From: JAQBQB01 sp963846925
Lineage (GTDB): Bacteria; Gemmatimonadota; Gemmatimonadetes; Gemmatimonadales; Gemmatimonadaceae
NCBI GenBank assembly: GCA_963846925.1
Contig: CAWJXW010000009.1
Coordinates: 186,001 to 250,000 of the forward strand
Direction of reading: 5' to 3'
DNA length: 64,000 nt
Shown: positions 34,580-42,882 of the stretch, one piece after another
Layout of the letters: each line of letters begins with the position of its first letter
How positions within the stretch are numbered: the stretch's first letter is position 1
The notes under the pieces: generated by a model
Told to the model about the DNA's origin: nothing
Database searches by the model: none
The model's input: only the letters and a program-made list of their open reading frames with translations
Program-made: the position numbers and the translations under genes

Positions 34580-36199
34580 ATGTCGTCCGTCGATCCCGAC
34601 AGCGCATCACCCGCCATCACGCGCGGCCAAAACGCCGTCATCGTTCTGCCGCACGACTGGGCGTCGATCGCGGAGTTTCTGGCCCCGCTCGTCGAGCGCA
34701 TCGACCCCGACGTGGCGGATCTTCAACTCCTCGTCGCGACCGCTGACGCCGACGTCGCCGCGAACGTGATTGCCGCGAGCGCGCGTCTCATTGGCGAGCG
34801 CCCGATTCGCGTCCTCGCCGCGACGTCGGCGCCGCGTGCCACACGCCTCGCCCGAATTCGCCCGCCGCACATCGTGGCGGGCACGCCGACGACGCTCGTC
34901 GATCTCGTCCGCGCCAGCGCGCTCAAGCTCGCCGATCTCCGCGCGATTTGCATCGCGTGGGCCGACGAGCTGGTCGTGCGCGACGAGTCGGCGTCGCTGG
35001 AGACGCTGATGGCCGAGGTGCCGAAGACCACTCCCCGTACGATCGTGGCATCCGTCGTCACTCCCGCGGTCGATGAACTCGTCGAACGATACGCGCGGCG
35101 CGCGCGACGGGAAGTCACTCGCGTTCCCGAAGTTCACGAGCCGATCGCGCTGGAGTACGTGCTTGGATCGCCTGCCGCGCGCCCGATGACGCTGCGTCGC
35201 CTGCTCGACGAGATCGATCCCGCGTCGGCGCTGATCTTCGCCCGAGAGGCCGAGAGCCGGTCCTCGGTCGGCGGTCAGCTTCGCTCGCTCGGCTACGCCG
35301 ACGACGGCGACGTGCGCTGCGCCGCGGCCGCCGCTCCCGGGACGGCGCTGACCGTCCTGTACGACTTGCCGGCGACGCACGAAGAGCTTCGTGAAGCCGT
35401 CGCCGGCGCGGCTCGGCGCATCGCGCTCATTCAGCCGCGCCAGTTGGAAAGCCTTCGCGCGCTTTCCCTCAATGGCACACTCAAGCCGCATCGCCTGCCC
35501 GAGGCGGCCGCGGCGTCGCGGGCGCGCGACGCGAGCGTGCTCAAGCAGCTCCGCGCGCTCTTGGAGTCGGGCGCCGCATCGCGCGAGCTCCTGTCCCTCG
35601 AGCCACTGCTCGATGACTACGACGGCGCCGAGGTCGCGGCGGCGGCGCTCAAACTGCTCGAACAGGAACGGCTGGCCGAGCGAGGCCGCGCGGCCACGCA
35701 GGAACGTGCGGCGCAGAGCGAGCGGGCACCTCAGGCGCCTCCCCCCCGTGAGCACGCCGGGCCGATGGTCAGCCTGTTTGCCAGCGTCGGCACGCGCGAA
35801 GGCGTGCGTCCCGCGGACTTGATCGGGATGATCACGAGCAAAGCGGGCGTCGCCGGGAGCGACGTCGGGCGCATCGAGATTCGCGAATCGCACTCGACGA
35901 TCGAGGTGGCGAGCGAGCTCGCGGATCAGATCATCGATCGGGCGTCCGGCACGGTGGTGAACGGTCGTCGCGCGCTCCTCCGCCGCGACAAGGGCCCTCC
36001 CCGCCGTGACGAGCGCCCCCCGCGCCGCGAAGGCGCGGGTCGGCGCGAGGGCGGGGCCCGCGACGAAAGGCGTCCGCGCGAATCGCGCGGCAGCTTTCGG
36101 CCGCGGGATCGCCACGATGACCGGCCTCGCCGGGACCGCGATTCCGACGATCGACCTCCGCGGGGCCCGCGCGGTCCGCGCCCCTCACCGCGCGCGTGA
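34580..36199 (+). CDS. Degenerate DEAD-box helicase-like protein with DbpA RNA-binding domain
   Basis: 539 residues. The first 200 residues follow the RecA-like layout of DEAD-box helicases: HIVAGTPTTLVDLVRASALKLADLRAI aligns with the TPGR region and the DEAD box is replaced by WADEL. No Walker A motif or SAT motif is seen, so ATPase activity looks lost. Residues about 400-475 (MVSLFASVGTREGVRPADLIGMI ... GRIEIRESHSTIEV) form a DbpA-type RNA-binding domain. The last 60 residues are a disordered Arg/Asp/Gly tail typical of RNA chaperones. ATG 34580. The stop overlaps the tdk start. Confidence 0.75.
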   Translation: MSSVDPDSASPAITRGQNAVIVLPHDWASIAEFLAPLVERIDPDVADLQLLVATADADVAANVIAASARLIGERPIRVLAATSAPRATRLARIRPPHIVAGTPTTLVDLVRASALKLADLRAICIAWADELVVRDESASLETLMAEVPKTTPRTIVASVVTPAVDELVERYARRARREVTRVPEVHEPIALEYVLGSPAARPMTLRRLLDEIDPASALIFAREAESRSSVGGQLRSLGYADDGDVRCAAAAAPGTALTVLYDLPATHEELREAVAGAARRIALIQPRQLESLRALSLNGTLKPHRLPEAAAASRARDASVLKQLRALLESGAASRELLSLEPLLDDYDGAEVAAAALKLLEQERLAERGRAATQERAAQSERAPQAPPPREHAGPMVSLFASVGTREGVRPADLIGMITSKAGVAGSDVGRIEIRESHSTIEVASELADQIIDRASGTVVNGRRALLRRDKGPPRRDERPPRREGAGRREGGARDERRPRESRGSFRPRDRHDDRPRRDRDSDDRPPRGPRGPRPSPRA

Positions 36200-36816
36200 T
36201 CTCCGACGGCTCCTTCTCCAGCGGCCGCGCCGGGTGGATCGAGGTGATCTGCGGCGTGATGTTCAGCGGCAAGAGCGAGGAGCTCATACGGCGCGTTCGT
36301 CGCGCCATCATCGCGAAGAAAAAGATTCAGGTCTTCAAGTCGCACCTCGACGAGCGCTACGCCGGCATCTACCAGGTGTCGAGCCACGACGGGCGCACGG
36401 TGAACGCCGAGCCGGTGGATACAACGGAGCAGATCGCCCGTCTACTGCTGCCGGACACGCAGGTCGTGGCGATCGACGAAGCGCAGTTTCTCGACGCCGG
36501 CATCGTGGATCTCGTGACGTCGATCGCCAGTCGCGGGCTGCGCGTGATCGTCGCCGGCACCGACACCGACTTTCGCGGCGAGCCGTTCGGCGCGATGCCG
36601 CAGTTGCTGGCCGTGGCCGAAGTGGTGGACAAGCTCCACGCGATCTGCGTCGTCTGCGGCAACCCGGCCAGCCGAAACCAGCGGCTGATCGGCGGAAAGC
36701 CGGCGCGCTACGACTCGCCGACCATCATGGTCGGCAGCACGGAATCGTACGAGGCGCGTTGCCGCGCCTGCCACTCGGTGCCGCGTCGCGACGAGGACCA
36801 GGGGCGGCTGCTGTAG
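36196..36816 (+). CDS. tdk: Thymidine kinase
   Basis: 206 residues, GTG start overlapping the previous stop (GTGA). Type II thymidine kinase: P-loop GVMFSGKSEEL near residue 20, Walker B DEAQF near 95, lid and zinc site with CVVCGNPA and CRACHS pairs. Phosphorylates thymidine in salvage. Works in the same pathway as the thymidine phosphorylase at 6.3 kb but in the opposite direction. Complete. Confidence 0.93.
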   Translation: MISDGSFSSGRAGWIEVICGVMFSGKSEELIRRVRRAIIAKKKIQVFKSHLDERYAGIYQVSSHDGRTVNAEPVDTTEQIARLLLPDTQVVAIDEAQFLDAGIVDLVTSIASRGLRVIVAGTDTDFRGEPFGAMPQLLAVAEVVDKLHAICVVCGNPASRNQRLIGGKPARYDSPTIMVGSTESYEARCRACHSVPRRDEDQGRLL

Positions 36817-36836
36817 AGCGGGCGCCCTGCCCGACC

Positions 36837-37484
36837 TCAGCTTGGACTGCGCGGCGCGTGCGCCAGCGTCAGGAACTCTTCGCGCGTGCGCGGGTCGGAC
36901 CGGAACGATCCGCGAATCGCGCTCGTGATCGTCTTCGAGTTCTGCTTCTCGACGCCGCGCATCATCATGCACAGGTGATACGCCTCGATCACCACGCCCA
37001 CGCCCATCGGCTTGAGAACGTCGTCCATCGCGGACGCGATCTGCTCCGTCAGGCGCTCCTGCACCTGGAGGCGCCGCGCGAAGACCTCCACGAGGCGAGC
37101 GACCTTGCTCAACCCGACGATCTTGCCGTTCGGGATGTAGGCGATGTGCGCCCGGCCGTAGAAAGGCAGCATGTGGTGCTCGCAGAGGCTATACAGCTCG
37201 ATGTCGCGCACCATGATCATGTTGCAGCCCCCTTCGGCGTCGAACAGGGCCCCGTTCACGACCTGCTGGACATCCATTTCGTAGCCGCGGGTGAGCCAGG
37301 CGAGGGCGTTGGCGACGCGCTCCGGCGTTCGCTTAAGTCCTTGCCTATCAGGGTCTTCGCCGATCAGCTCGAGCTGCCGGCGCACGAGCTGTACAAACTC
37401 GTCGTCGGCCCCCGCCCCGTCGTCCAGGTCCGCTGAGTCCGGCTGGCGCCGGGGGTTCAGCGAGAGATGCGCCCCGTCTTGCAT
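36837..37484 (-). CDS. folE: GTP cyclohydrolase I
   Basis: 215 residues. Converts GTP to 7,8-dihydroneopterin triphosphate, the first step of folate and tetrahydropterin synthesis. Zinc-site motifs CEHHMLPFYGRAHIAYIP and CMMMRGVEKQNSKTITSA are intact, with KRTPERVANAL before and LSKVARLVEVFARRLQVQERL in between. ATG 37484 has GGAGCC eight bases upstream. Divergent from coaE. Its product is the substrate of the PTPS-like protein at 21.1 kb. Confidence 0.95.
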   Translation of the reverse strand: MQDGAHLSLNPRRQPDSADLDDGAGADDEFVQLVRRQLELIGEDPDRQGLKRTPERVANALAWLTRGYEMDVQQVVNGALFDAEGGCNMIMVRDIELYSLCEHHMLPFYGRAHIAYIPNGKIVGLSKVARLVEVFARRLQVQERLTEQIASAMDDVLKPMGVGVVIEAYHLCMMMRGVEKQNSKTITSAIRGSFRSDPRTREEFLTLAHAPRSPS

Positions 37485-37510
37485 ATAGGCTCCAAAAAGC
37501 AGGTTTTTCG

Positions 37511-37539
37511 TTGACGGGTTCCCGGCCCGCACATACCTT
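37511..37539 (+). promoter_or_regulatory. Sigma-70-like promoter for coaE
   Basis: TTGACG (37511-37516) and TACCTT (37534-37539) are 17 bases apart in the 99-base divergent gap between folE and coaE. It would start transcription about 38 bases before the coaE ATG. The -10 match is partial. Confidence 0.4.
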
Positions 37540-37583
37540 GGCGCCGAGGCGTAACCATCAAAAAGGCCGCCAGAGGACCTGAC

Positions 37584-38210
37584 ATGCTGCTTGTTGGCCT
37601 CACCGGCAACATCGGAAGCGGTAAATCGACGGTCGCCCGCATGCTGTCCGAACGCGGCGCGACGATCATCGACGCCGATGTTCTTGCCCGGCGCGCCGTC
37701 GAACTCGGAACCCCGGCATACACGAAGATCGTGGCACGGTGGGGGAACGCGGTCCTTTCCCCCGACGGTCACCTCGACCGCACCGCCCTGCGTCGCGTCG
37801 TTTTTGCCGACCAAGCCCAACTCGAAGAACTTAACGAGATCGTGCACCCCGAGGTCGAGCGCCTCCGCGAGCACCTCGTCGAGCAGGCGCGCGCGCGCGG
37901 GGACCGAATCGTCGTTTGCGACATCCCGCTCCTCTTCGAGAAGGGGATGGCCGACCGCTTCGACCGCATTCTCCTGGTAGACGCTTCGCGCCCGATCCGG
38001 CTCGAGCGCCTGCTCCACGACCGCGGCCTGCAGACCACCGAGGCGATGGAGATCATCGCCGCACAGATGCCCGCTGAGCTCAAGCGTGCCCGCGCCGACT
38101 TCATCGTCGAGAACGGCGGCACGCTCACGCAGCTCGAGCGTCGCGTTCAGGACCTGTGGTCTTCGCTGATGCGGGCCGCGAACGGGGCGAGGTCAGTCGC
38201 GCGATCGTAG
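37584..38210 (+). CDS. coaE: Dephospho-CoA kinase
   Basis: 208 residues. Last step of CoA synthesis, phosphorylating the ribose 3'-OH of dephospho-CoA. P-loop GLTGNIGSGKSTVARML at the N-terminus, DADVLARRAVE, then VVCDIPLLFEKG and the substrate stretch LVDASRPIRLERL. Length is normal. ATG 37584 has AGAGGACC a few bases before. Its stop is followed at once by the octamer repeat array. Confidence 0.95.
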   Translation: MLLVGLTGNIGSGKSTVARMLSERGATIIDADVLARRAVELGTPAYTKIVARWGNAVLSPDGHLDRTALRRVVFADQAQLEELNEIVHPEVERLREHLVEQARARGDRIVVCDIPLLFEKGMADRFDRILLVDASRPIRLERLLHDRGLQTTEAMEIIAAQMPAELKRARADFIVENGGTLTQLERRVQDLWSSLMRAANGARSVARS

Positions 38211-38220
38211 CAGCAGCGGG

Positions 38221-38300
38221 ACAGCTTGACGGCCTGACAGCTTGACGGCCTGACAGCTTGACGGCCTGACAGCTTGACGGCCTGACAGCTTGACGGCTTC
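38221..38300. repeat. Tandem repeat, 16-bp unit made of two octamers
   Basis: Five copies of the 16-bp unit ACAGCTTGACGGCCTG, the last one diverged at its end. Each unit is two related octamers (GACAGCTT and GACGGCCT). It starts 11 bases after the coaE stop. It is complementary in theme to the array that follows (AGCTGTC), so the two can form a long stem with a centre near 38301-38312. Confidence 0.95.
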
Positions 38301-38310
38301 AGGAGATGGC

Positions 38311-38438
38311 CGGCTGTTTAGCTGTCTAGCTGTCTAGCTGTCTAGCTGTCTAGCTGTCTAGCTGTCTAGCTGTCTAGCTGTCTAGCTGTCTAGCTGTCTA
38401 GCTGTCCGGCTGTCTAGCTGTCCGGCTGTCCATCCACC
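38311..38438. repeat. Tandem octamer array TAGCTGTC
   Basis: Sixteen octamers: twelve perfect TAGCTGTC (eleven in a row at 38319-38406) and variants CGGCTGTT/CGGCTGTC, closing with CATCCACC. It lies between coaE and gcvH and is the inverse complement in theme of the GACAGCTT array just before. No coding potential. Part of the dispersed octamer family of this window. Confidence 0.97.
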
Positions 38439-38517
38439 CACGATTGACGCCCCATCCCAGCGCGGATAGACTCCGCGCGCGTTCGTCCCTCACGCCGACC
38501 CCGATTTGGAGCACGTC

Positions 38518-38907
38518 GTGTCCGATATCCCGAAGGACCTGCTGTACACCGAAGATCACGAATACCTGAAGCCCACCGACGACGCCGACGTCGTGGCGAT
38601 CGGCATCACCGACTACGCGCAGGGAGAGCTCGGTGACGTCGTGTTCATCGAGCTGCCCAAGGTCGGTGCGTCGTTCTCCAAGCACGACGTGTTCGGCACC
38701 GTCGAAGCCGTAAAGGCCGTGTCCGAGCTCTATTCGCCGGTGTCCGGCGACGTCGTCGCCGTCAACGACCGCCTCGACAAAGAGCCGGCGCTCGTCAACA
38801 GCTCGCCGTATGGCGACGGCTGGATGATCAAGGTCCGCCTCAAGGACCCGAGCGAGCGCAAACAGCTGCTCGACGCGAGCGCCTACTCGGCCCACCTCGG
38901 CGGCTAG
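38518..38907 (+). CDS. gcvH: Glycine cleavage system H protein
   Basis: 129 residues. Carries the lipoyl group that shuttles methylamine from GcvP to GcvT. The lipoyl lysine is in GTVEAVKAVSELYSP. Opening LLYTEDHEYLKP and closing SAYSAHLGG are typical. GTG 38518 is chosen because GGAG lies six bases upstream; TTG 38506 is an alternative. Converges with gcvP across a short gap holding two copies of a 17-base direct repeat (GTCTCCGCACACCG core). Confidence 0.94.
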   Translation: MSDIPKDLLYTEDHEYLKPTDDADVVAIGITDYAQGELGDVVFIELPKVGASFSKHDVFGTVEAVKAVSELYSPVSGDVVAVNDRLDKEPALVNSSPYGDGWMIKVRLKDPSERKQLLDASAYSAHLGG

Positions 38908-39010
38908 CGAGACGAGCGATGGCAGCCCGTGGCCGGTGGTGCAAGTCTCCGCACACCGTCACCGCTCACGGCATGCAGGTCTCCGCACACCGCCTCCGCC
39001 CACCGCACGT

Positions 39011-41909
39011 CTAGTCCGAGGCGTACTCCTCCGTCGGGACGCAGGAACAGACGAGATTCCGATCGCCGTAGGCGCTGTCCACCCGCCCGACGGACGGCCA
39101 GAACTTGTACTCGCGCGTCCACGGTGCCGGAAGCGCGGCCTTCTCGCGTCCGTACGCATGACTCCACGCATCGCTCATGACGCGCGACAATGGGTGTGGC
39201 GCGTTCTTGAGGACGTTGTCGTCACGGTGCGCGACTCCCGACTCGATCTCCCCGATCTCGGCGCGGATCGCGATCAGAGCCTCGCAGAACCTGTCGAGCT
39301 CCGCCTTCGACTCGCTCTCCGTCGGCTCGATCATCAGCGTCCCCGCGACCGGGAACGACACCGTGGGCGCGTGGAACCCATAGTCCATCAGGCGCTTCGC
39401 GATGTCTTCGACCTCGACGCCGGCCGATGACTTGAAGGCGCGCGGATCGACGATGCACTCGTGCGCTACCATCCCCTGCTTGCCCTTGTACAGCACCGGA
39501 TAGTGGGACTCGAGCCGCTTCGCGATGTAGTTCGCGTTGAGAATCGCGACCTTGGTCGCCTCCGTGAGCCCGGTGCCGCCCATCATGTCGATGTACATCA
39601 TAGAAATGGGTAGAATGCTGGCGCTTCCCCACGGCGCCGACGAGACGGCGCCCGCGCTGTGCGACCCGCCCACCTTCACGACAGGGTTGCCTGGCAGGAA
39701 CTCGACGAGGTGCTTCGCGACGCCGATCGGTCCCATGCCCGGACCGCCGCCGCCGTGCGGAATGCAGAACGTCTTGTGAAGGTTGAGATGGCAGACGTCC
39801 GCGCCGACGTCGCCCGGACGCGCCAGGCCGACCATCGCGTTCATGTTCGCGCCGTCGAGATACACCTGGCCGCCGTACTTGTGAATGATCGTGCACACGT
39901 CGGCGATCGTTTCGTCGAACACGCCGTAGGTGGACGGATACGTGATCATCAGCGCCGCGAGCACGTCGGCGTTCGCCTTGGCCTTCTCCTCGAGATCGGC
40001 CATGTCCACGTCGCCGGCGTCGGTGTTCTTCACGACGACGACCTTCATTCCGGCCATCACCGCGCTCGCCGGGTTCGTCCCGTGCGCGGACTGCGGAATC
40101 AGACACACGTTGCGCTTCGAGTCGTTGCGCGATTCGTGGTACGCGCGAATCACGAGCAGCCCGGTGTACTCGCCCTGTGACCCGGCGTTCGGTTGCAGCG
40201 ACACCGCGACGAAGCCGGTGATCTCCGCGAGCGCCTGCTCGAGGCGATCGAACATCTCGCGATAGCCTTTGGTCTGCTCGGCGGGCGCGAACGGATGGAT
40301 CTTCCCGAACTCGGGCCAGGTCACCGGATACATCTCGGCCGTGGCGTTCAGCTTCATCGTGCACGAGCCGAGCGGAATCATCGACGTCGTGAGCGAAAGA
40401 TCCCGGTTCTCGAGACGCTTGAGGTACCGCAGCATCTCGGTCTCCGAGTGGTAGTTGTGGAAGACCTGATGCGTCAGGAAGGGCGTCGTGCGCGCGAAGC
40501 GCTCGTCGTATCTCGAATCGACTTCGGGGCTCAATCCATGAAACGTCGGCGCCGCCCCGTGGCCGGTCGCGAAGACCTGAAGCAGGTCGTCGACGTCCGC
40601 CGCCGTCGTCGTCTCGTCGAGCGCGATACACACGCGGGAGTCGCCGAGGGCCCGGAGGTTGATTCCCTTCGCGCGCGCCGCGCCGATCACGTCGGTCGCC
40701 GGCTGCGCGCCCATCTCGACACAGATCGTGTCGAAATAGTCGTCGCACGCCAGCGTATAGCCCAGCGACTCGACGCCGGCGGCGAGCGCCGCCGCCAATT
40801 CATGGATGCGGGCCGCGATCGCCGTGAGCCGCTCTGGGCCGTGATAGACCGCGTACATGCCGGCGATGACCGCGAGCAGCACCTGCGCCGTGCAGATGTT
40901 GCTCGTCGCCTTGTCGCGGCGGATGTGCTGCTCGCGCGTCTGAAGCGCCATGCGGAGCGCCGGCTTGCCGTCCGCGTCGCGCGACACGCCGATGATTCGT
41001 CCGGGAAGGTGCCGTTTGTACTCCTCACGGGTCGAAAAAAACGCCGCGTGCGGACCGCCGTAACCCAACGGAACGCCGAACCGCTGGCTGTTACCGACGC
41101 AGATGTCGGCGCCCCACTCGCCCGGCGGCGTGAGCAGAACGAGGCTCATCAAATCAGTCGCGACCGTCACCATCGCCTCGACGGCGTGGGCGCGCTCGCA
41201 GAACTGGCGGTAGTCGTACACGGCGCCGCTGGTCGCCGGATACTGCACCAGCACGCCGAACACTTCTTCCCCGATCGCCGCCTTCCGCCAGTCGCCCACG
41301 ACGACGTGGACGCCGCGGGCGTGCGCTCGTGTTTTCACCACTTCGATCGTCTGCGGATGACACTCGTTCGAGATGAAGAAGGTCTCCTTGCCCGGCTTGC
41401 CGCGAACGCCGTAGGCCATCGCCATGGCCTCGGCAGCGGCGGTCCCCTCGTCGAGCAGCGACGCGTTCGCGATGTGCAGACCCGTGAGATCGATCACCAT
41501 CGTCTGGAAGGTCAGCAGCGCCTCGAGACGTCCCTGCGCGATCTCGGCTTGATAGGGGGTGTAGGCCGTGTACCAGCCGGGATTCTCCAACACGTTTCGC
41601 TGGATGACCGGCGGCGTGACGCAGTCGTGAGTAACCGAGCCCGATGTACGACCGCGCGATCTGGTTGCGGCGCGCGGTCTCGCGCAGCGAGGTGAGTGCC
41701 TCGTGCTCAGACATCGGCGCGTGGATCGCGAGCGGACGGTTCAGCCGGATGCGCGACGGCACCGTCGCGTCGATGAGAGAATCCAGCGAGTCGTAGCCGA
41801 GCAGATCGAGCATCGCGCGGATCTCGGCGGGTGACGGGCCGATGTGTCGCGGGATGAAGCTCGTCGCGTCCACGGGAGCAGCGGTGATTTCTCGAGCGTG
41901 GGTCGTCAT
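39011..41909 (-). pseudogene. gcvP: Glycine dehydrogenase (P protein), fused form, frame interrupted
   Basis: About 965 residues when corrected, the fused GcvPA-GcvPB type. PLP-dependent decarboxylation of glycine, passing methylamine to lipoyl-GcvH. The PLP lysine is in HLNLHKTFCIPHGGGGPG. The N-terminal FIPRHIGPS motif is at the ATG 41909. An extra base near 41629-41631 shifts the frame after SYIGLGY, where HDCVTPPVIQRNV should follow. The rest is uninterrupted. gcvT is not in the window. An essential-looking enzyme with one indel argues for a sequencing error. Confidence 0.88.
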
Positions 41910-42025
41910 GCAAGTCCTCGATCGCGGGCGGGGAGAGGCCCGGTGAGTTCGGGAGGGGCGCCAACTGCGCCTTGAATTTATGTTAGGGTCAAACCCTCCG
42001 CCCCGACCTCCTTCTCGTTCGCCTA

Positions 42026-42805
42026 ATGCTCCACCAGCGCTGGCGCTTCCTGGTCACCCCCGCAGCGGCGGGAGCCGAAAACATGGCGCTCGACGAGGCG
42101 CTGATGACTCGCGCGCGCCGGACGGGCGAGTGGACGTTGCGCGTCTACGCGTGGTCGGCGCCCACGATCTCCCTCGGCCGCAACCAACCGGCGATGCGTC
42201 ACTATGACCGAGAGCGGATACGGCGGCGCGCCATGGCGGTGGTTCGTCGGCCGACCGGCGGCCGCGCGATACTGCACCATCGGGAAATCACCTACAGCGT
42301 CACGGGACCCGCCGCCACCGCGGGCACCGAGCGTGAGTCGTACGCTCGCATTAACCGTTTGCTCGTTCACGCGCTGCAGAACCTCGGGGTCGACGCTCGC
42401 ATCGCGCCCAAGCGCGGGCGGGCTCGCCTGCCGGACGCCACGCCGTGCTTCGAGCTTCCCGCCGAGGGCGAGTTGACGTTCGAGGGGCGCAAGATCGCGG
42501 GAAGCGCGCAATGGCGATCCGACGGCGCCCTCCTTCAGCATGGCTCGATCCTGGTGGACGACGACCAGACGCAGCTGGCCGATTTCAGCCTGTCCGCGCA
42601 GACCGAGTTGCCGCCCCCGGCGACCCTCATCGACGCGATGGGGCGGGCTCCGTCGCTCGAGGAGGCGGCGGCCGCGTTCGAGGCCGCTGTTCGGGAGCTC
42701 GAAGACCCTCGAGCCTTACCCCTGGAAATCGACGCGGAGTTGCGTGCCGGTGCCTCGGCTCTCGTCGTCCAGTATTCGGATGATTCGTGGACGTGGAGGC
42801 GATGA
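42026..42805 (+). CDS. Octanoyl/lipoyl transferase (LipM-like, BPL/LplA fold)
   Basis: 259 residues. Motif RRPTGGRAILHHREITYSV is the substrate-binding loop of the LplA/LipB/LipM fold. The segment ATPCFELPAEGELTFEGRKIAGSAQWR holds a Cys and the conserved Lys in the order seen in LipM, which moves octanoyl from acyl carrier protein to GcvH. It lies next to gcvP and gcvH, its likely partners; lipA is at 60.3 kb. ATG 42026 has no clear ribosome site. Lipoate ligase is the alternative. Confidence 0.8.
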   Translation: MLHQRWRFLVTPAAAGAENMALDEALMTRARRTGEWTLRVYAWSAPTISLGRNQPAMRHYDRERIRRRAMAVVRRPTGGRAILHHREITYSVTGPAATAGTERESYARINRLLVHALQNLGVDARIAPKRGRARLPDATPCFELPAEGELTFEGRKIAGSAQWRSDGALLQHGSILVDDDQTQLADFSLSAQTELPPPATLIDAMGRAPSLEEAAAAFEAAVRELEDPRALPLEIDAELRAGASALVVQYSDDSWTWRR

Positions 42806-42882
42806 TGGATGATCGTCGACGCGCCCCGCCCGCCGACTGAGGCCTCTCGGGTATCCTTCTCTCGTCCGTCCCTCTCACCCGA

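Noticed and set aside
38311..38438. CRISPR array
   Set aside because: Units are 8 bases with no spacers, and no cas gene is nearby.
39011..41695. Plus-strand frames opposite gcvP
   Set aside because: Shadow translations with biased composition; the minus strand carries clear GcvP motifs.
41910..42025. Glycine riboswitch upstream of gcvP
   Set aside because: The region lacks the conserved glycine-aptamer core sequences on either strand. I see only a possible TTGACC without a matching -10.
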